Source: Apoderus coryli (Eukaryota; Arthropoda; Insecta; Coleoptera; Attelabidae). From it: a stretch of 64,000 bases of DNA. This document shows positions 1 through 10,942 of this stretch, piece after piece. Each line of letters begins with the position of its first letter. The first letter of the stretch is position 1. Both the position numbers and the translations under genes were made by a program. Where the stretch lies: the NCBI GenBank assembly GCA_911728435.2, contig OU452214.1, positions 9,984,105-10,048,104 on the forward strand, given 5' to 3'. The notes below the pieces were generated by a model, which was not told where the DNA came from, made no database searches, and was given only the letters and a program-made list of their open reading frames with translations.

Positions 1-1605
1 CTCTTTCGCATCCCGCCCTTCTAAGAACGTCTTCATTTCGAACTCGGTCTACCCACGTAGCATCCTTCTTAGACACCACATTTCAAAAGCCTCAAGCTTG
101 TTTATCGACCGGATCTTCAGAGTCCATGTTTCCATTCCATATAACAGGATGGACCAGACGTAACACTGCACCATTCTGCATCTTAGTTTGAGGGAAAATG
201 TCAGGTTGCAAAGAAAGGGTCTTAGGCTTGTGAAAGCTTGCCTCGCTTGTTGTATGCGACAGCAAATTTCCTGTTCGGGATTCCATTGTTCATTTATGTT
301 GGTTCCAAGGTATTTAAAGTTTTGCACTCGTTCAATAGGTTGGTCTTCCAAGTTTAGCATTTTGAGGAGGGTTTCTGCTTACTGTCATGTACTTTGTCTT
401 TTGTATGTTTATTTTGAGATCATTCCCCTTTCCAACTGTATTTATCTGTTCCAGCATCAGTTGTAAGTCCTCGTCACTGTCAGCAATGATTACGGTGTCG
501 TCTGCATACCGTATGTTGTTAATTGGTATACCATTTACTTTAATCCCACACTCTAAGTCTTCCAGCGCCTCAGAAAATATATTTTCGACGTATAAGTTAA
601 ATAGTATTGGTGACAGTATGCACCCTTGTCGAACCCCCTTTAGAACTTTAAATTCGTCTGTTGTTAGTGATTTCTCAAATCTTACACATGCTTTTTGATT
701 CCAGTGTAGATTTTGGATGATTTTGATATCTTTTGCGTAAATATTGGCATTGTGCAGAAGTTTCAACAAGGTGTCATGTCTAACATTGTCGAAGGCCTTC
801 TCGTAATCAATAAACAGCATATATACGTCTTTTCGTTGGTCTAAGCTGTTTTATACTAAAGTATTCAGGCAGAAAACGGCTTCACGAGTCCCCATTTCGC
901 TTTTAAAACCAAACTGTGTGTCTCTGCTTAGATCTTCTAGTTTATTGAACATTCTAGAGTGTAGAATACAGCAGATGACTCATTAGGCTGATAAGGCGAT
1001 GGTCTTTACATTTCGTGGCGTTGGTCGTCTTTGATCGAAGCCAATCAGATGGAATGTGGCCAGTGTCATATATGCGATTGAACAAATTCACTAGCATTTC
1101 TACATTTTCTTCGTCTAACAACTTAATTGCTTCTACGGTGATGTCATCTGGTCCTGGGGCTTTGTACATCTTGGTTGACTTGATGGCATATATCACTTCG
1201 CTTTTAATTATAGAGGGCCCGATAAATTATCAGAGTACAGCGTATGCACTGGCTGCTGTGGTCTTATATCATTGAAAAGGTTTTCCGCGTATTTTTTCCA
1301 TGTCGTTGCTAGTTCTTCTTCTGATGTTATATACTCATTTTGATCAATGCGTATTCGACTTTTGTGTTGTTTTCTGTATATATGTGATATTTCTTTTACT
1401 TTTTTGTGCAATCCAAATGAATCACCTCTTGTTTGTAACTGTTCTATTTCAATACATCTTTCTTCCATCCATAGTTCCTTTGCTTCTTTGATCTTCCTTC
1501 TTATTTCCTTGTGAGTATCCTTATATATTTCTCTTGATTTCCCTGGATTTTATATTTCCAGCGACCTTCCATCAGATCCAATATCTCTATCGTCATCCAT
1601 TCTTT
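1..1605 (-). mobile_element. LINE A: degenerate non-LTR retrotransposon, RT and C-terminal part, cut by the window edge
   Basis: On the minus strand, successive frames encode an upstream linker (around 1605-1210), the RT fingers with an APGPDDITVEA motif (1196-954), the palm with DYEKAFD, GVRQGCILSP and the catalytic RYADD (820-332), and the thumb/C-terminal region ending in FEMWCLRRML (360-49). The C-terminal frame continues to base 1 after a frame change, so the copy runs off the window. At least three frameshifts or stops break it. It belongs to the same family as the LINE at 22775-24595, a type often annotated in insects as craniofacial development protein 2-like; I suspect an RTE-type lineage. 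No 5' end is visible. It probably lies in an intron of the alpha-mannosidase gene. Confidence 0.88.
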
Positions 1606-3043
1606 CTTTTTATTTATTTATTATTAAGCATTATTATTATTAAGCATTTTATAAATAGTTTGTAGTAATATAAGTTAAATGATAATGTTCCTTCTGTAAA
1701 ATAATATCTGACTTTGTACAAAAATGGCCAATCATAGGAGATTCCTTGGTATGTCTCCTAATTAAACTTTTTTTAGATAACTTTTTACTCTTGTGCTCTA
1801 AAATTATTTTTTTGTTAATATACTTTTCGAAACCAATATAATGCTCTTATAGATTGAAGCAGATTTTCAAAGACTGTACCCTGGGAAGGACGTTTTACTT
1901 TTAAGGAAGTGGAATTTATTTTAAGTTAAGTTCAATAGAATTTTTATATTTCTTAAGATATACGTATATATTCCCATATGTGTAGATGTTTTATGTTTCT
2001 GGCAAATATAGTTTTTAACAAGAATTTTCTTTTGTTTTTGGGAACTTACTACTTTGCACATTTTATTGACTGCATAAAATTTACAGCATTTTTTAATTTT
2101 GCGCCACGAGCTTTGATAGAGAACTTAGTCACGAAAAGGCAGAAAAACTACATAAGCGATCTCTCGTGATCTATCATACACAGTACACAGGATGATCCAA
2201 GTAAGGCGATCATCCACCCATAATTCCGTAAAAATTAAATATTTCTCATCTGAAAGAAAGCGATTTTTAGCAGTTTCCGAATGTTAACCATCAAATACAA
2301 AAGCTACAGACGTAATCTCACGTTCGAAAAATTTGGAAAAAATCGCTTTTAACCTGCTGAAAAATATTTAAATTGAAAGGAGTTATAGGGGCAATAATAA
2401 TACACTACAAGATATAATTATTAAATTAAGAAAAGTTAGAAATGGTACCAAACAGCTTAAAGGTTGCATTGAAAGAATGTAATTTCCAAGTAATAAAAAT
2501 TACCCTTGTAACCAATGAAGCACTATTGTTGTCTGGACATTCAATCTTATCGTTTGTAATAAAATCGAGATTCAATTTAATTATATGTATGAATTACAAT
2601 CAAGGAATCACTATAATTGAATTATTCAATGGCATCCAATAATAATTTTTATTTAAAAAAACAATGTCCAATAATAAGCGTTCGCTTGATTGAAATTTAA
2701 CTATGTCCGAGGAATACTTAGTATAGCATATCATTGAATGAAATGGTGAATTTTTGAAAACACAATAGTGTTTTTTCCGTGTGTATGGTATAGAATATAG
2801 TCTCTCTCTCTCTTTCCCCCTCATATTTGTTATATGCTTCATCTCTTTTGCGCAACGAAAATTTTATAAATCGTGTCGTGACGCGACCTGCAAAAATCAC
2901 TCTCATGCAACCAAGGAAGTATTCACTTCAAAAACTATTTAGGATTGATTTTGAACAACATTTTCTTTGTCCGTTTAATATTGCATTCTTCAGATTCAAA
3001 ATAAAAATAAGAAAATGAAGAAATAGTTCGTTATAAGCTCTAC
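1606..3043. other. Intronic stretch without recognised genes
   Basis: This is AT-rich DNA between LINE A and mannosidase exon 4, with no codon run resembling a known protein. A TC-rich simple repeat occurs near 2800-2820. The block at 2185-2345, starting near acaggatgatcc, looks like one end of a small inverted-repeat element, but I see no partner. The next mannosidase exon, which should carry the GH38 nucleophile Asp motif, is not here. Confidence 0.6.
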
Positions 3044-3229
3044 CTTAAGCCCCATGTCATCTGATCAATAATTGATTGATAGTTCGTAACTGCTTCATCA
3101 TTCATAGACCATCCCCCGCTAATGAATTCAAGTTGTCCATTTCGCACTAATTTTCTAACGTGAGCCTTTACGATATCATGCTGTTTGATCCACCATTTCC
3201 AGAAGAAGGCTGTCTCTACGTAAATGAAT
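3044..3229 (-). CDS. MAN2B1: Lysosomal alpha-mannosidase, exon 4 (partial gene)
   Basis: The minus strand reads a polypyrimidine tract and AG acceptor at 3230-3231, then 186 bp of open frame, then a GT donor (GTAGAG) at 3043-3042. The exon enters with one base completing an Arg codon left by exon 3 and leaves in phase 2. Its translation has the GH38 signatures [13 protein letters not shown] and [20 protein letters not shown], which line up with the N-terminal catalytic domain of lysosomal alpha-mannosidases. The enzyme removes alpha-linked mannose from N-glycans in lysosomes. The nucleophile-containing exon should follow to the left, outside the window. The frame has no stop and both splice sites look normal, so I read this as a live host exon. 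Confidence 0.93.
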
Positions 3230-3772
3230 CTGAAAAAGTGTGGATATTACTTAAGAGTGGATGTACCCTGAATTACAATGAAGAACTCGATATCTAAATA
3301 AATAAATATAATAAATTTGTAGACAGATAAACAAAACATATAAAACATAAAAATAATAATTAATACATACAGGTACATCGTCAAATAAATAAATCAATTA
3401 AGATACTTAAACTAAATTAATTAAGTAAAGGGATATTCATGCTCAGAAAATGTCCGAATGTAGGTACACATCCGCCATCAACACAAAATACTACCAAATA
3501 TTGCCTGAGACCACATCCAAAGTAAGTATTTTTATGGCATATATATATATTTAACATTTTAGGCTGATTTATTATTATAGTAGAACCGTCCCAGCCACTA
3601 TTCGAATACCCTAAGAATGCGCCCGTCAAAGTCAGCAATGATCGCTTTCACCAGGAGGAAGAAAACAGGGGGACTAGGACCACTATACCTTCAAGGTGAA
3701 ATCGTCTACAGTTCAATGTATATACAAAACACAAACTACTAACTATTATTCAGTGTGTGAATCGCTCAAAAA
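3230..3772. other. Mannosidase intron 3, proximal part
   Basis: AT-rich intron sequence between exon 4 and LINE B. I see no exon-like or transposon protein here. Confidence 0.55.
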
Positions 3773-5330
3773 TTAATGCACATTAAAAAAGTCACCTACT
3801 GTATAAAAAGCTTTTTCTAACAAATACGTCTTTAGAGCTTTACGGAATCGAGGAAGGGATGATAGCAATTTGATTTCCATTGGGAGATGGTTGTGCATTT
3901 TTTTTTTGCAATGTATATAATCGAGCTTTTGATTAATTCGGAGGAGCTGGCAGATAAAGATCATGTTCGGCGTTTCTAAGGAGATAGTTATGGAATGGTC
4001 TTTCAGAGACATCTGACAGGTGTTTGCGGATTAAGCAGACCGATTCCAATATGAATAAGGAAGGTAGTGTTATTATTTTAAATTTTCTGAAGAAGTCCTG
4101 GCAATGGGCTCTATAGTGCAATCTCAGAGAGTATCGAATAGCTCTATTTTGTAATTTAAAAATACGCCCAAATTGCGTTGCACAGCATGTACCCCCAGAA
4201 TGGGAGCGCGTATCGAAGATGGGATTCGAAGAGTGAAAAGTAGACTGTTATGGAAGTTGACAAGTTAAGTTCTTTGGAAAATGATCTTAACGCAAAACAG
4301 GCAGAGCTTAATTTTTTTGACAACGCATCAATGTGCAACTTCCACTTCAGGGAGCTGTCAACAACAAGGCCCACAAACTTCACAGAAGAAACGACGTCAA
4401 TAGTGGAATTATTAACTTCAAAAGACTGCAGCGCACCTTTATATGACACAGATTTAGTTTTCGCAGTGTTCAAGCACAACAGGTTAGAGTCACACCATGA
4501 TTTGATGGTGATTAAGTCTTTGGATATGGTACTATGAAGAGCCACACTATCCGGGCCGCACCAAGTGAAACTAGTATCATCATCAAAGAGACATACTTTA
4601 CCGCTGATGTCTAGGCATAGGACCCAACACCGAACCCTGTGAAACTCCACAATCCATCGGCCTGCAAGAAGACACAGCCGCATTGACCCTCACACACTGA
4701 CTTTTGTTGCTAAGGTACGACTTAAACCATCCCAGTGGAACACCCCGAATTCCGTAGTGCAGTATCTTGTTAATTAGGATTTTATGACTTACACAGTCGA
4801 ATGCTTTGGAGAAATCACAGAAAATTGATGATGTAAAGTGGAGATTGTTCAAGTTGGAGTAAACATTGTTGAAGACGGAGAATATAGCATCATTAGTGCA
4901 TTTGTTAGCTAAAAATCCAAATTGGTGGCTAGTTAATACTGCATATTTGTGCAGAAATGATAGAAGTCTCCTTTTAACCAGTCTTTCAATGATCTTGGAT
5001 AGAGTAGATAGAAGTGCAATTGGAGGATAGTGTGAAGCTTGATCCTTATCGCCGCCCTTGTGCAGAGGAATTATTATAGATGATTAGTGTACATTCCGTT
5101 AGATTAGACAACATTTTCAAAATGATTCCATCAGTTCTAGATGACACCTTGTTTTTGATGTCTTTATTTATACTGCAAAGCTCTGGAGTTGCAACGGGTG
5201 TTAGGAAGAAACTATGTATATTCTCATTGGTATTTGAAAGATATGAGAGCGGATCCTGGGAGGGGACTATAGAACTAGACGACAGGAACAACATCAGAGA
5301 CACCTTCCAAGCCACTAAAACCATTTACGG
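3773..5330 (-). mobile_element. LINE B: degenerate Jockey/CR1-type RT
   Basis: Minus-strand frames give, in order, a linker with SSRTDGIILKML (near 5120), NKCTNDAIFSVFN followed by FCDFSKAFDCVSHKIL (around 4900-4790), GVSQGSVLGP (near 4630), the catalytic box, VKFVGLVVDSSLKWKLHID (near 4350) and a C-terminal tail with HNHLPMEIKLL and FRKALKTYLLEKAFY (near 3890-3800). The catalytic box reads FDDD rather than F/YADD, so the polymerase would be dead even apart from the frameshifts near 5040, 4640 and 4150. The copy is 5'-truncated and lies in mannosidase intron 3. Confidence 0.85.
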
Positions 5331-5405
5331 CCAAAACAGCTGATTGATGATGATGATAACGAAGAATATTGTTTCTGACTGGTCAAGTTAAAAAAGATAA
5401 CTCAC

Positions 5406-5487
5406 CTCCTGTTTCTATCCTTACGTAAAGCATCAACGACAGTATCCAAAATGTATTGTACGCCAGCAGTTTGAATATTATTTTTGC
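5406..5487 (-). CDS. MAN2B1: Lysosomal alpha-mannosidase, exon 3
   Basis: This 82-bp minus-strand exon has an AG acceptor after a T-rich tract at 5488-5495 and a GTGAG donor at 5405-5401. It takes one base from exon 2 to make a Ser codon and leaves two bases for exon 4. It encodes KNNIQTAGVQYILDTVVDAL, the conserved helix after the zinc-binding strand of GH38 lysosomal mannosidases. Only 60 bp of intron separate it from exon 2, a short intron typical of insects. It is too short to stand out as an ORF and was found by splice sites and phase. Confidence 0.93.
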
Positions 5488-5547
5488 CTAAAAAATTTGT
5501 TTATGTTTATGAATCTTTAAACAATACTATTAGGAGTAGGTACTTAC

Positions 5548-5650
5548 TTCCATAGAAGTATTGATCGACAGTTTTCAGCCATCCAACATCATCATGTGTA
5601 TGTGGGACCAAATGGACGTTAATGAAGCCTTCCTTGATTGGATGACATGA
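5548..5650 (-). CDS. MAN2B1: Lysosomal alpha-mannosidase, exon 2 with zinc-binding motif
   Basis: This 103-bp minus-strand exon lies between a ctgtag acceptor (5656-5651) and a GTAAGT donor (5547-5542). It encodes [20 protein letters not shown], the GH38 motif in which the second His and first Asp of HTHDD bind the active-site zinc in characterised lysosomal alpha-mannosidases. The exon starts in phase 0 after exon 1 and ends with one base of a split codon, matching exon 3. With exon 1 it restores the CGYxSC region that precedes this strand in orthologues. Confidence 0.95.
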
Positions 5651-5699
5651 CTACAGGAAAAAAAGTTTTTTAAGAAGGGCGTTTGAATACAATCGTTTG

Positions 5700-5980
5700 C
5701 AGACCTATTTTTGCGCATGGTAATCTCCACTAATACGTATTTGGTAGCAAAAATTTTCATACCGTTTTAAAGACAAAAGATGGGATTAGGTAATGAAGTA
5801 TTTTCAAGCGAGATTAATAGTTAACTCATAAATTGAGTTCAAATATGGGTAATTTTTTCAAATTTACACACATATTTTGTGGATGGAAATCTCCGCTAAT
5901 ACGTATCTGGCAGCAAAGATTTTAATTTTGAGCCCAAAACAATAAACAATTAATTAATAAATTGAGTTCAAACATCGAAA
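5700..5980. repeat. Tandem duplication inside mannosidase intron 1
   Basis: A block around 5715-5840 (aatctccactaatacgtatt through aaattgagttcaaa) recurs at about 5887-5975 with substitutions (aatctccgctaatacgtatc through aaattgagttcaaa). The offset is about 165-170 bp. It could be a local duplication or two ends of an unrecognised element. Confidence 0.6.
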
Positions 5981-6189
5981 CTTTTTCTTCATTTTGTGCT
6001 ATGATTCTAATAATTAATAATGATAATATTACTTTATTATCTAAGTTATATATTTAACAATCTGTTGTAATTATTTTTTTTTATTTCATTAACCGCATCA
6101 ACCATTTTTGTTATTAGCGGCATTTCTATATACATTACGGATTTCTATAACAATTATTTAATTTACTTAACATATAGGAACATTACAAT

Positions 6190-7160
6190 GAAATTGTCAG
6201 ATGCATTATCTACTTAAATTTTCTTAATCAGGTCGGTTTCTGTAAGGAACTTAATTAATTTATGTATAGTTCTAGGTTCATCATTAAGTGTGTTTTCTAA
6301 CTCTAAAGGTATATCGTATTTTATACGCAAATCAGAAAACTGTGGACATTCCACTAGGAAATGCTTTACGGACATACCGATATTGCATGTATTGCACGTA
6401 GGTTGTGGAGATTTGTTTAGGAGATGTTGGTGCGTTAAATTTGTGTATCCTATTCTTACACGTGTCACTATTACTTGTTCTTTACGTTTACTTGGGATAT
6501 GATTCCATGGATTCACTGATTTTTTTATTTTGGATAACTTTGAGGTTGACAGGTTCCACTCACTTTGCCACTGCTCTTTTATTTTATATTTTATATAATT
6601 TTTAAAATCACTTAGTGGGGTTTTAATATTATTACGCACTGTGTTTTGTGTAGTCGCTGCTTTGGCTAACCGATCACCTTTGTTAATTGTTTTTGGATTG
6701 GTATAATTTTTGTCGTATCTTTGTAGGTCAGTGTTGGTTGTAATGTTAGGAATTATCCATGGTGGTGTAGATGGTAAGGTTGTGGGTAATAATTGTGGAA
6801 ATTCAATGCTTAATGAGGTTTTGTATTTGTTGACTCTATGGTAATATGGAGGATCGAGGTGGGGTTTTGTTTCAAATGTTGTTTTGAATCTATTTGAAAA
6901 AACGTTAGAATACGTAGGATTTTCTCTTTTAGTGTACATAGCTGCTGCGTATGATAGGCTAAGGTACTGACGTCTTCTGGCTAGGTTGGCTTCTCCGGAT
7001 TCACAATGTAAGCTCTCCGTCGGACTTGTTCTATATGCCCCTAATATAATTCTTAAAGCCTTATTATGTAGTACATCGAGTTTCTTTAAGCATGAGTTTT
7101 TTGCTGCATAGTCCATTTTTGATCTGATGTTGTAATTATTAAAATTGTATGTCAAAACTT
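6190..7160 (-). mobile_element. LINE C: 3' part with the RNase H domain deleted in frame
   Basis: A 313-codon minus-strand frame (7155-6214) is open throughout. Residues 28-70 carry the post-RT motif LHNKALRIILGAYRTSP with CESGEANLARRR, as in Jockey/R1-type LINEs. Residues 129-157 lead up to where RNase H should begin. The frame then jumps to GDRLAKAA (160-167), which is normally the very end of RNase H. Residues 254-270 hold the terminal C-x2-C-x7-H-x4-C knuckle (CNTCNIGMSVKHFLVEC). About 100-130 residues of RNase H are therefore missing without loss of frame. The 5' side (RT and upstream) is truncated at about 7160. Confidence 0.85.
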
Positions 7161-7516
7161 TCTATATTAGACAATATCCATATATAAAAACATCCCTCAT
7201 ATTTCCCTAATAATATCCGCCATTTTCGTTTAGATTTAGCGAAAAAATAAACCATTCGTAGTTGGGACAGCGTTGTGGAGATGCCGCTGCTGATTTCCAT
7301 TACAGTGACCTTTTAAATATACCGGGTGTCCCAGAAAAGTGTGGCATATAATAATAATAATAATAAATAATATATAATAATATGAAAGTTATATTTTTTT
7401 AAATAGAACACCCAGTATTTTCTGGATTTTTTGAAGAATTTGGATAAAATAAATTAAAGTTATTATTATGATCCCTATACCTAAATCTACCCGTTTGGCC
7501 AATTTTTGCATTTTTT
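7161..7516. other. Non-coding stretch with DNA-transposon end and ATA microsatellite
   Basis: The sequence at 7318-7340 (accgggtgtcccagaaaag) resembles a Tc1/mariner-type terminus, and an ATA-rich microsatellite follows at about 7345-7382. I see no gene here. Confidence 0.5.
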
Positions 7517-7614
7517 GCAAAAAATAGGGTCATTTTGAAAAACATTCTGTTCGTTTATTTTTTTAACTAAACCGTTTAAAATTTTAAAATGGCAAGTGAA
7601 TAGGACATACATTA
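7517..7614. repeat. Left arm of a 98-bp inverted repeat
   Basis: This arm pairs with 10592-10689 in inverted orientation. By eye only about five of 98 positions differ, and both arms have equal length. They bracket a transposase fragment and three LINE fragments, so they are best read as terminal or subterminal repeats of a DNA transposon later filled by LINE insertions. Confidence 0.85.
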
Positions 7615-8795
7615 TTTATTTTATTTATTTATTTAGATTACATCTACCCAGACAGAAACACATCCAATTACAGGGCAGGTACATTACAAAACGATAAAAT
7701 TAACATGAATACACGTTTCAAAATTATAAATAATACAAATATTACAATCGCAAAAAATTGTCAAAATTAGAATGGTTTAACAACAAATATTTATCTAACA
7801 AACACTTTTTTAATATATGATATGGTATTAAAAAACACATCAATATCGTTACTCACCGAGTCACAAACAGAACACATCTCAAACAATGGCGAAAAGAGCA
7901 ACAAGTTGGTACGTGCGGTAGGCAAGTAAAAGCTAGAACCATAATTACGCATAACCAGGACTCCACACAACAGACGCATATTCCAATTTCGATCTAACGA
8001 AGGAATTATACAGTAAAATAAGAGGTTTGGTGACACAAAATGCTTTATATTTCTCATAACAGAACCCAGACTCTTATAGGAAGACGAAACCACATCAATC
8101 ACATGCCCCACAAAACTAAGTTTAGCGTCAAAGAGCACCCCCAGATCCTTAACCTCATCGCATACTTTAAGCGGAACAGAGTCAATGTTATACACAAATT
8201 TTATTGGATTTACCTTACGAGTAAAAGTTACAACACTTATCCAAATTAAGGGCAAGCCTGTTTTGAATGCACCAGTCAAGCAGGATATTCAGATCATTCT
8301 GCAATTGAAGACAGTCAGAATTTGAGGTAATCAGTGAATAACCCTTAAAATCATCAGCAAAGAGTAGGGAGCGACATTTCACGCCATTAACAATGTCATT
8401 AATAAAACACATAAATAAGAGGGGACCCAACACAGAACCCTGCGGCACTCCAGATGTTGCACGGATAATACTAGACTTGAAACCACGGTACTCCACATAC
8501 AAATTACGTTCATGGAGATAAGTAGACAGAAATTTTAAAAGATCCACAGATAAACCAAATTCCGAAAGCTTTTGCAGCAGAATTCCGTGGTCAAGCCTGT
8601 CAAAGGCTTTGGTAAAATCCGTATAAATAACGTCAACCTGACCCCCGCTATCCAAGCTTTCTGCCAGGAAAAAATCCGTGCTGAATAGGCGTGATGAGCT
8701 GCTTGACATGATTAAACAATACTTCATGCAACACGATCTCAAAACATTTGGCAAAATTCGATTGTATGGCAATAGGCCGGTAGTTTCTAATATCC
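7615..8795 (-). mobile_element. LINE D: degenerate Jockey/R1-type RT
   Basis: Minus-strand frames carry IYTDFTKAFDRLDHGILLQKL, TSGVPQGSVLGPLLF, the catalytic LLFADD and LNLDKC (within 8772-8215), then VKDLGVLFDAKLSF and the degraded C-terminus (8279-7791). One frameshift separates the two frames. The 3' end on the minus strand has an AAATAAAT-rich tail at about 7635-7615, abutting the left inverted-repeat arm. The 5' truncation at about 8795 joins the transposase fragment of the host DNA element. Confidence 0.85.
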
Positions 8796-8945
8796 TGCCC
8801 CCAAAGTCTCCAAACTTAACACCACCAGATTTTTTCTTATGGGGATATATTAAAAATATTGTTTATGATACGCCAACAACAACACGGGATGATATGAAAC
8901 AGCGAATTAAAACTGCTTTTGATACAATTGCACCACAATTGCTGC
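8796..8945 (+). pseudogene. Tc1/mariner-type transposase fragment (last catalytic Asp region)
   Basis: The plus strand encodes PKSPNLTPPDFFLWGYIKNI followed by a downstream helix ending near IAPQLL. This is the third-catalytic-Asp block of Tc1/mariner-superfamily transposases (compare SPDLSPLDFFLWG in the element at 35128-37214). Only about 50 residues remain. It sits between the inverted-repeat arms at 7517 and 10689, so it is probably what is left of the element that owned those arms. The long open frame here (8678-9235) is an accidental fusion through two LINE pieces, not a gene. Confidence 0.75.
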
Positions 8946-9190
8946 ATTTTGTTGGTTTCAAGGACTCGGCAACACGTCTGATCCGTAATTATATTAGTGG
9001 ACGGACCCAGTGTGTCTTTTTTAATGGCAGCGTGTCAGACACTGCGAGTTTAACCAGGGGAGTTGCTCAGGGGTCTATTTTATCACCAATTCTCTATACT
9101 ATCGACGCGTCTAATTTTCCTGAATTCTTACAGCACTGCCACATGAAAATGTATGCTGACGACTCTCAGATTGTTCATGTCTTCGAGAGA
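8946..9190 (+). mobile_element. LINE E: short RT fragment
   Basis: The plus strand encodes DSATRLIRNYISGRTQC, TRGVAQGSILSPILY and MKMYADDSQIVH, the RT palm with its YADD box. Both ends are truncated: left against a transposase fragment and right against LINE F, which runs the opposite way. The sequence differs from the matching part of LINE F, so this is a separate insertion, not an inverted half of it. Confidence 0.8.
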
Positions 9191-10545
9191 GGGGATAGGG
9201 GATATGGGGGTTGTCTAGTCATAAGAATTGTATGAAATAAAACCGCTGAATGTAACTGCCTCCGGTCGTTCATGGAGAGCCATTTGGTACTTAATAGTTT
9301 ATGGCTTACAGGCTGGTACTTCCTAATCCCAAAAATGTACCTCAAACATGATTTTTGAACGCGTTGGATACGATTTTTATCAATATTTAGCAAACAGGGG
9401 CCATAAACAACGTCACAAAAATTAAAATTACTCAAAACCACAGTGTCAGTGAGTCTTGCTTTAAGTTCAACAGAGAGAACGTGTCTATGTGGATAAAGCA
9501 TCCTCAATGAGGCATATGACTTTGAAATACATTTAGAGATGTGATCATTGAACCGTAATTCGGAATCCAACACTAGTCCCAAACTTCTGACGTTGTCTGT
9601 AATTTGCAGTGATACATCATTGAGCTTAATTTGCATACAATTTTTAACATGTTGTTTGTTTTTACCAAAAAACAAGACTTGTGTTTTTGCAGCATTTATT
9701 GTTAATTGATGCTTATCAGACCACAGGGCTAGGGAATCCAAATCGTAATTTATTTTCTGGTTGGCATTGACAGCATCCTCAACTTGAAATGAAAATCACA
9801 GTTGACTATCATCAGCGTACATGTAAGTTTCACAATATGCAAGACTTGATGGAAGAGTTATGGTATACAAGGAGAATAATAAAGGGCCAAAAATAGAGCC
9901 TTGAGGAACTCCAGAATAAATTTTACCTGATCTAGAAATACCTCTGTTAGTCTGCACATATTGACAACGGCAATTTAAATAGCTGTCAAGCATTTGTACT
10001 GCTTTTGACGAAAATTCACTATATTTCAATATCGCTAGTAGACTTTTATGATTGATTTTGTCAAAGGCCTTGGTGTAGTCAATTAAAATTAAGGAAGTTA
10101 TTTTACCGTTATCAAGATCATGCAAAATATCATCAGTTAGATCCAACAATGCAGTTGTACAGCTGTATCCCTTGCGGAACCCGAATTGTTTAATAGATAA
10201 AATTTTGTATTCATCTACCTGGGACTTGATTTGCACCTCAGAAAAATAAATGAGATTTGCACGCTCAAAACCTTTTCAAGAATTTTTGACATAGGGGATA
10301 GTATGGATATGGGACGTAAATCGCTATATTCGCCGATCTTACTCTTTTCAGGAATAGGCTGCACTTTCGAAGTTTCCCATGTTTTTGGAAATTTGTTTGA
10401 AAGCAAAGAAACATTTACAATATATGTTATAAAGGGCAAAATCCGGGGACAACACAATTGCAACATTTCGGCATTAAGCTTATCAGGTCCAACTGCATTT
10501 GACTTTATTTTCAATAAGAATATGATTAATAAGAACAATAAAAAA
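9191..10545 (-). mobile_element. LINE F: Jockey-type RT fragment, three frames
   Basis: Minus-strand frames in order: VGPDKLNAEMLQLC and SDLRPISILSPMSKILEKVL (10538-10250), IKQFGFRKGYSCTTAL, LIDYTKAFDKINHKSLL, SGVPQGSIFGPLLFSL and TYMYADDSQL (10236-9796), then LTINAAKTQVLFFG, VRSLGLVLDSELRFNDHI and the C-terminal DVVYGPCLLNIDKNRIQRVQ region (9741-9175). Frame changes at about 10230 and 9790 inactivate it. Both ends are truncated. It lies in mannosidase intron 1. Confidence 0.87.
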
Positions 10546-10591
10546 TTGTGACCACCCTATACAATATTTACAATTGGGCTATACACCGACC

Positions 10592-10689
10592 TAATGCATG
10601 TCCTATCCACTTGCCATTTTAAAATTTTAAACGATTTAGTTAAAAAAATAAACGCACAGAATGTTTTTCAAAATGACCCTATTTTTTGC
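10592..10689. repeat. Right arm of the 98-bp inverted repeat
   Basis: Inverted partner of 7517-7614. On the outer side the similarity stops abruptly at the GC dinucleotide (10688-10689), suggesting the true terminus on this side has been lost. Confidence 0.85.
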
Positions 10690-10813
10690 TCGAATTAAAT
10701 AATGAAGATGACGTTTTGCAAATTTCCGAGTTGTTTCTGATGAAAACAGTACCTAGTTTAATAAATATGCTTCAAAATTATAATCAAAATAGGTATTTTC
10801 CATATTGACTTAC

Positions 10814-10942
10814 TTGATATCCACAATGATCACCAGAACTGCTTCCAAGGCTTGAATGGTGTTTTTTTGTTGGATGAGACAAAACTAAACTCACAAAACA
10901 ATTAGCAATCAACAAAGTACAAAGCAACCAATTCAATCTCAT
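10814..10942 (-). CDS. MAN2B1: Lysosomal alpha-mannosidase, exon 1 (start codon and signal peptide)
   Basis: The minus strand has an ATG at 10942 in the context AAAGATGA, followed by 43 codons and a GTAAGT donor at 10813-10808. Residues 1-22 form a signal peptide: basic N-end, a hydrophobic core (WLLCTLLIANCFVSLVL), then SHP as a likely cleavage region, fitting delivery to the lysosome through the ER. The exon ends with CGYQ in phase 0, and exon 2 begins SC, giving the CGYxSC motif found at this place in lysosomal mannosidases. Intron 1 is about 5.2 kb and holds at least four LINE fragments. I chose this ATG because it is the only one giving a signal peptide and the correct phase. Confidence 0.9.

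Noticed and set aside
5080..5343. 87-codon plus-strand frame as a gene
   Set aside because: Largely antisense to LINE B; the last part may be a separate LINE 3' end with a TGA-repeat tail, but the evidence was too thin to list.
8678..9235. 185-codon open frame as a novel gene
   Set aside because: It runs through antisense LINE D, a transposase scrap and LINE E; the fusion is an accident of nested insertions.
8946..10545. LINE E and LINE F as one twin-primed (inverted) insertion
   Set aside because: Both contain the same RT palm region with different sequences, so they are separate elements.
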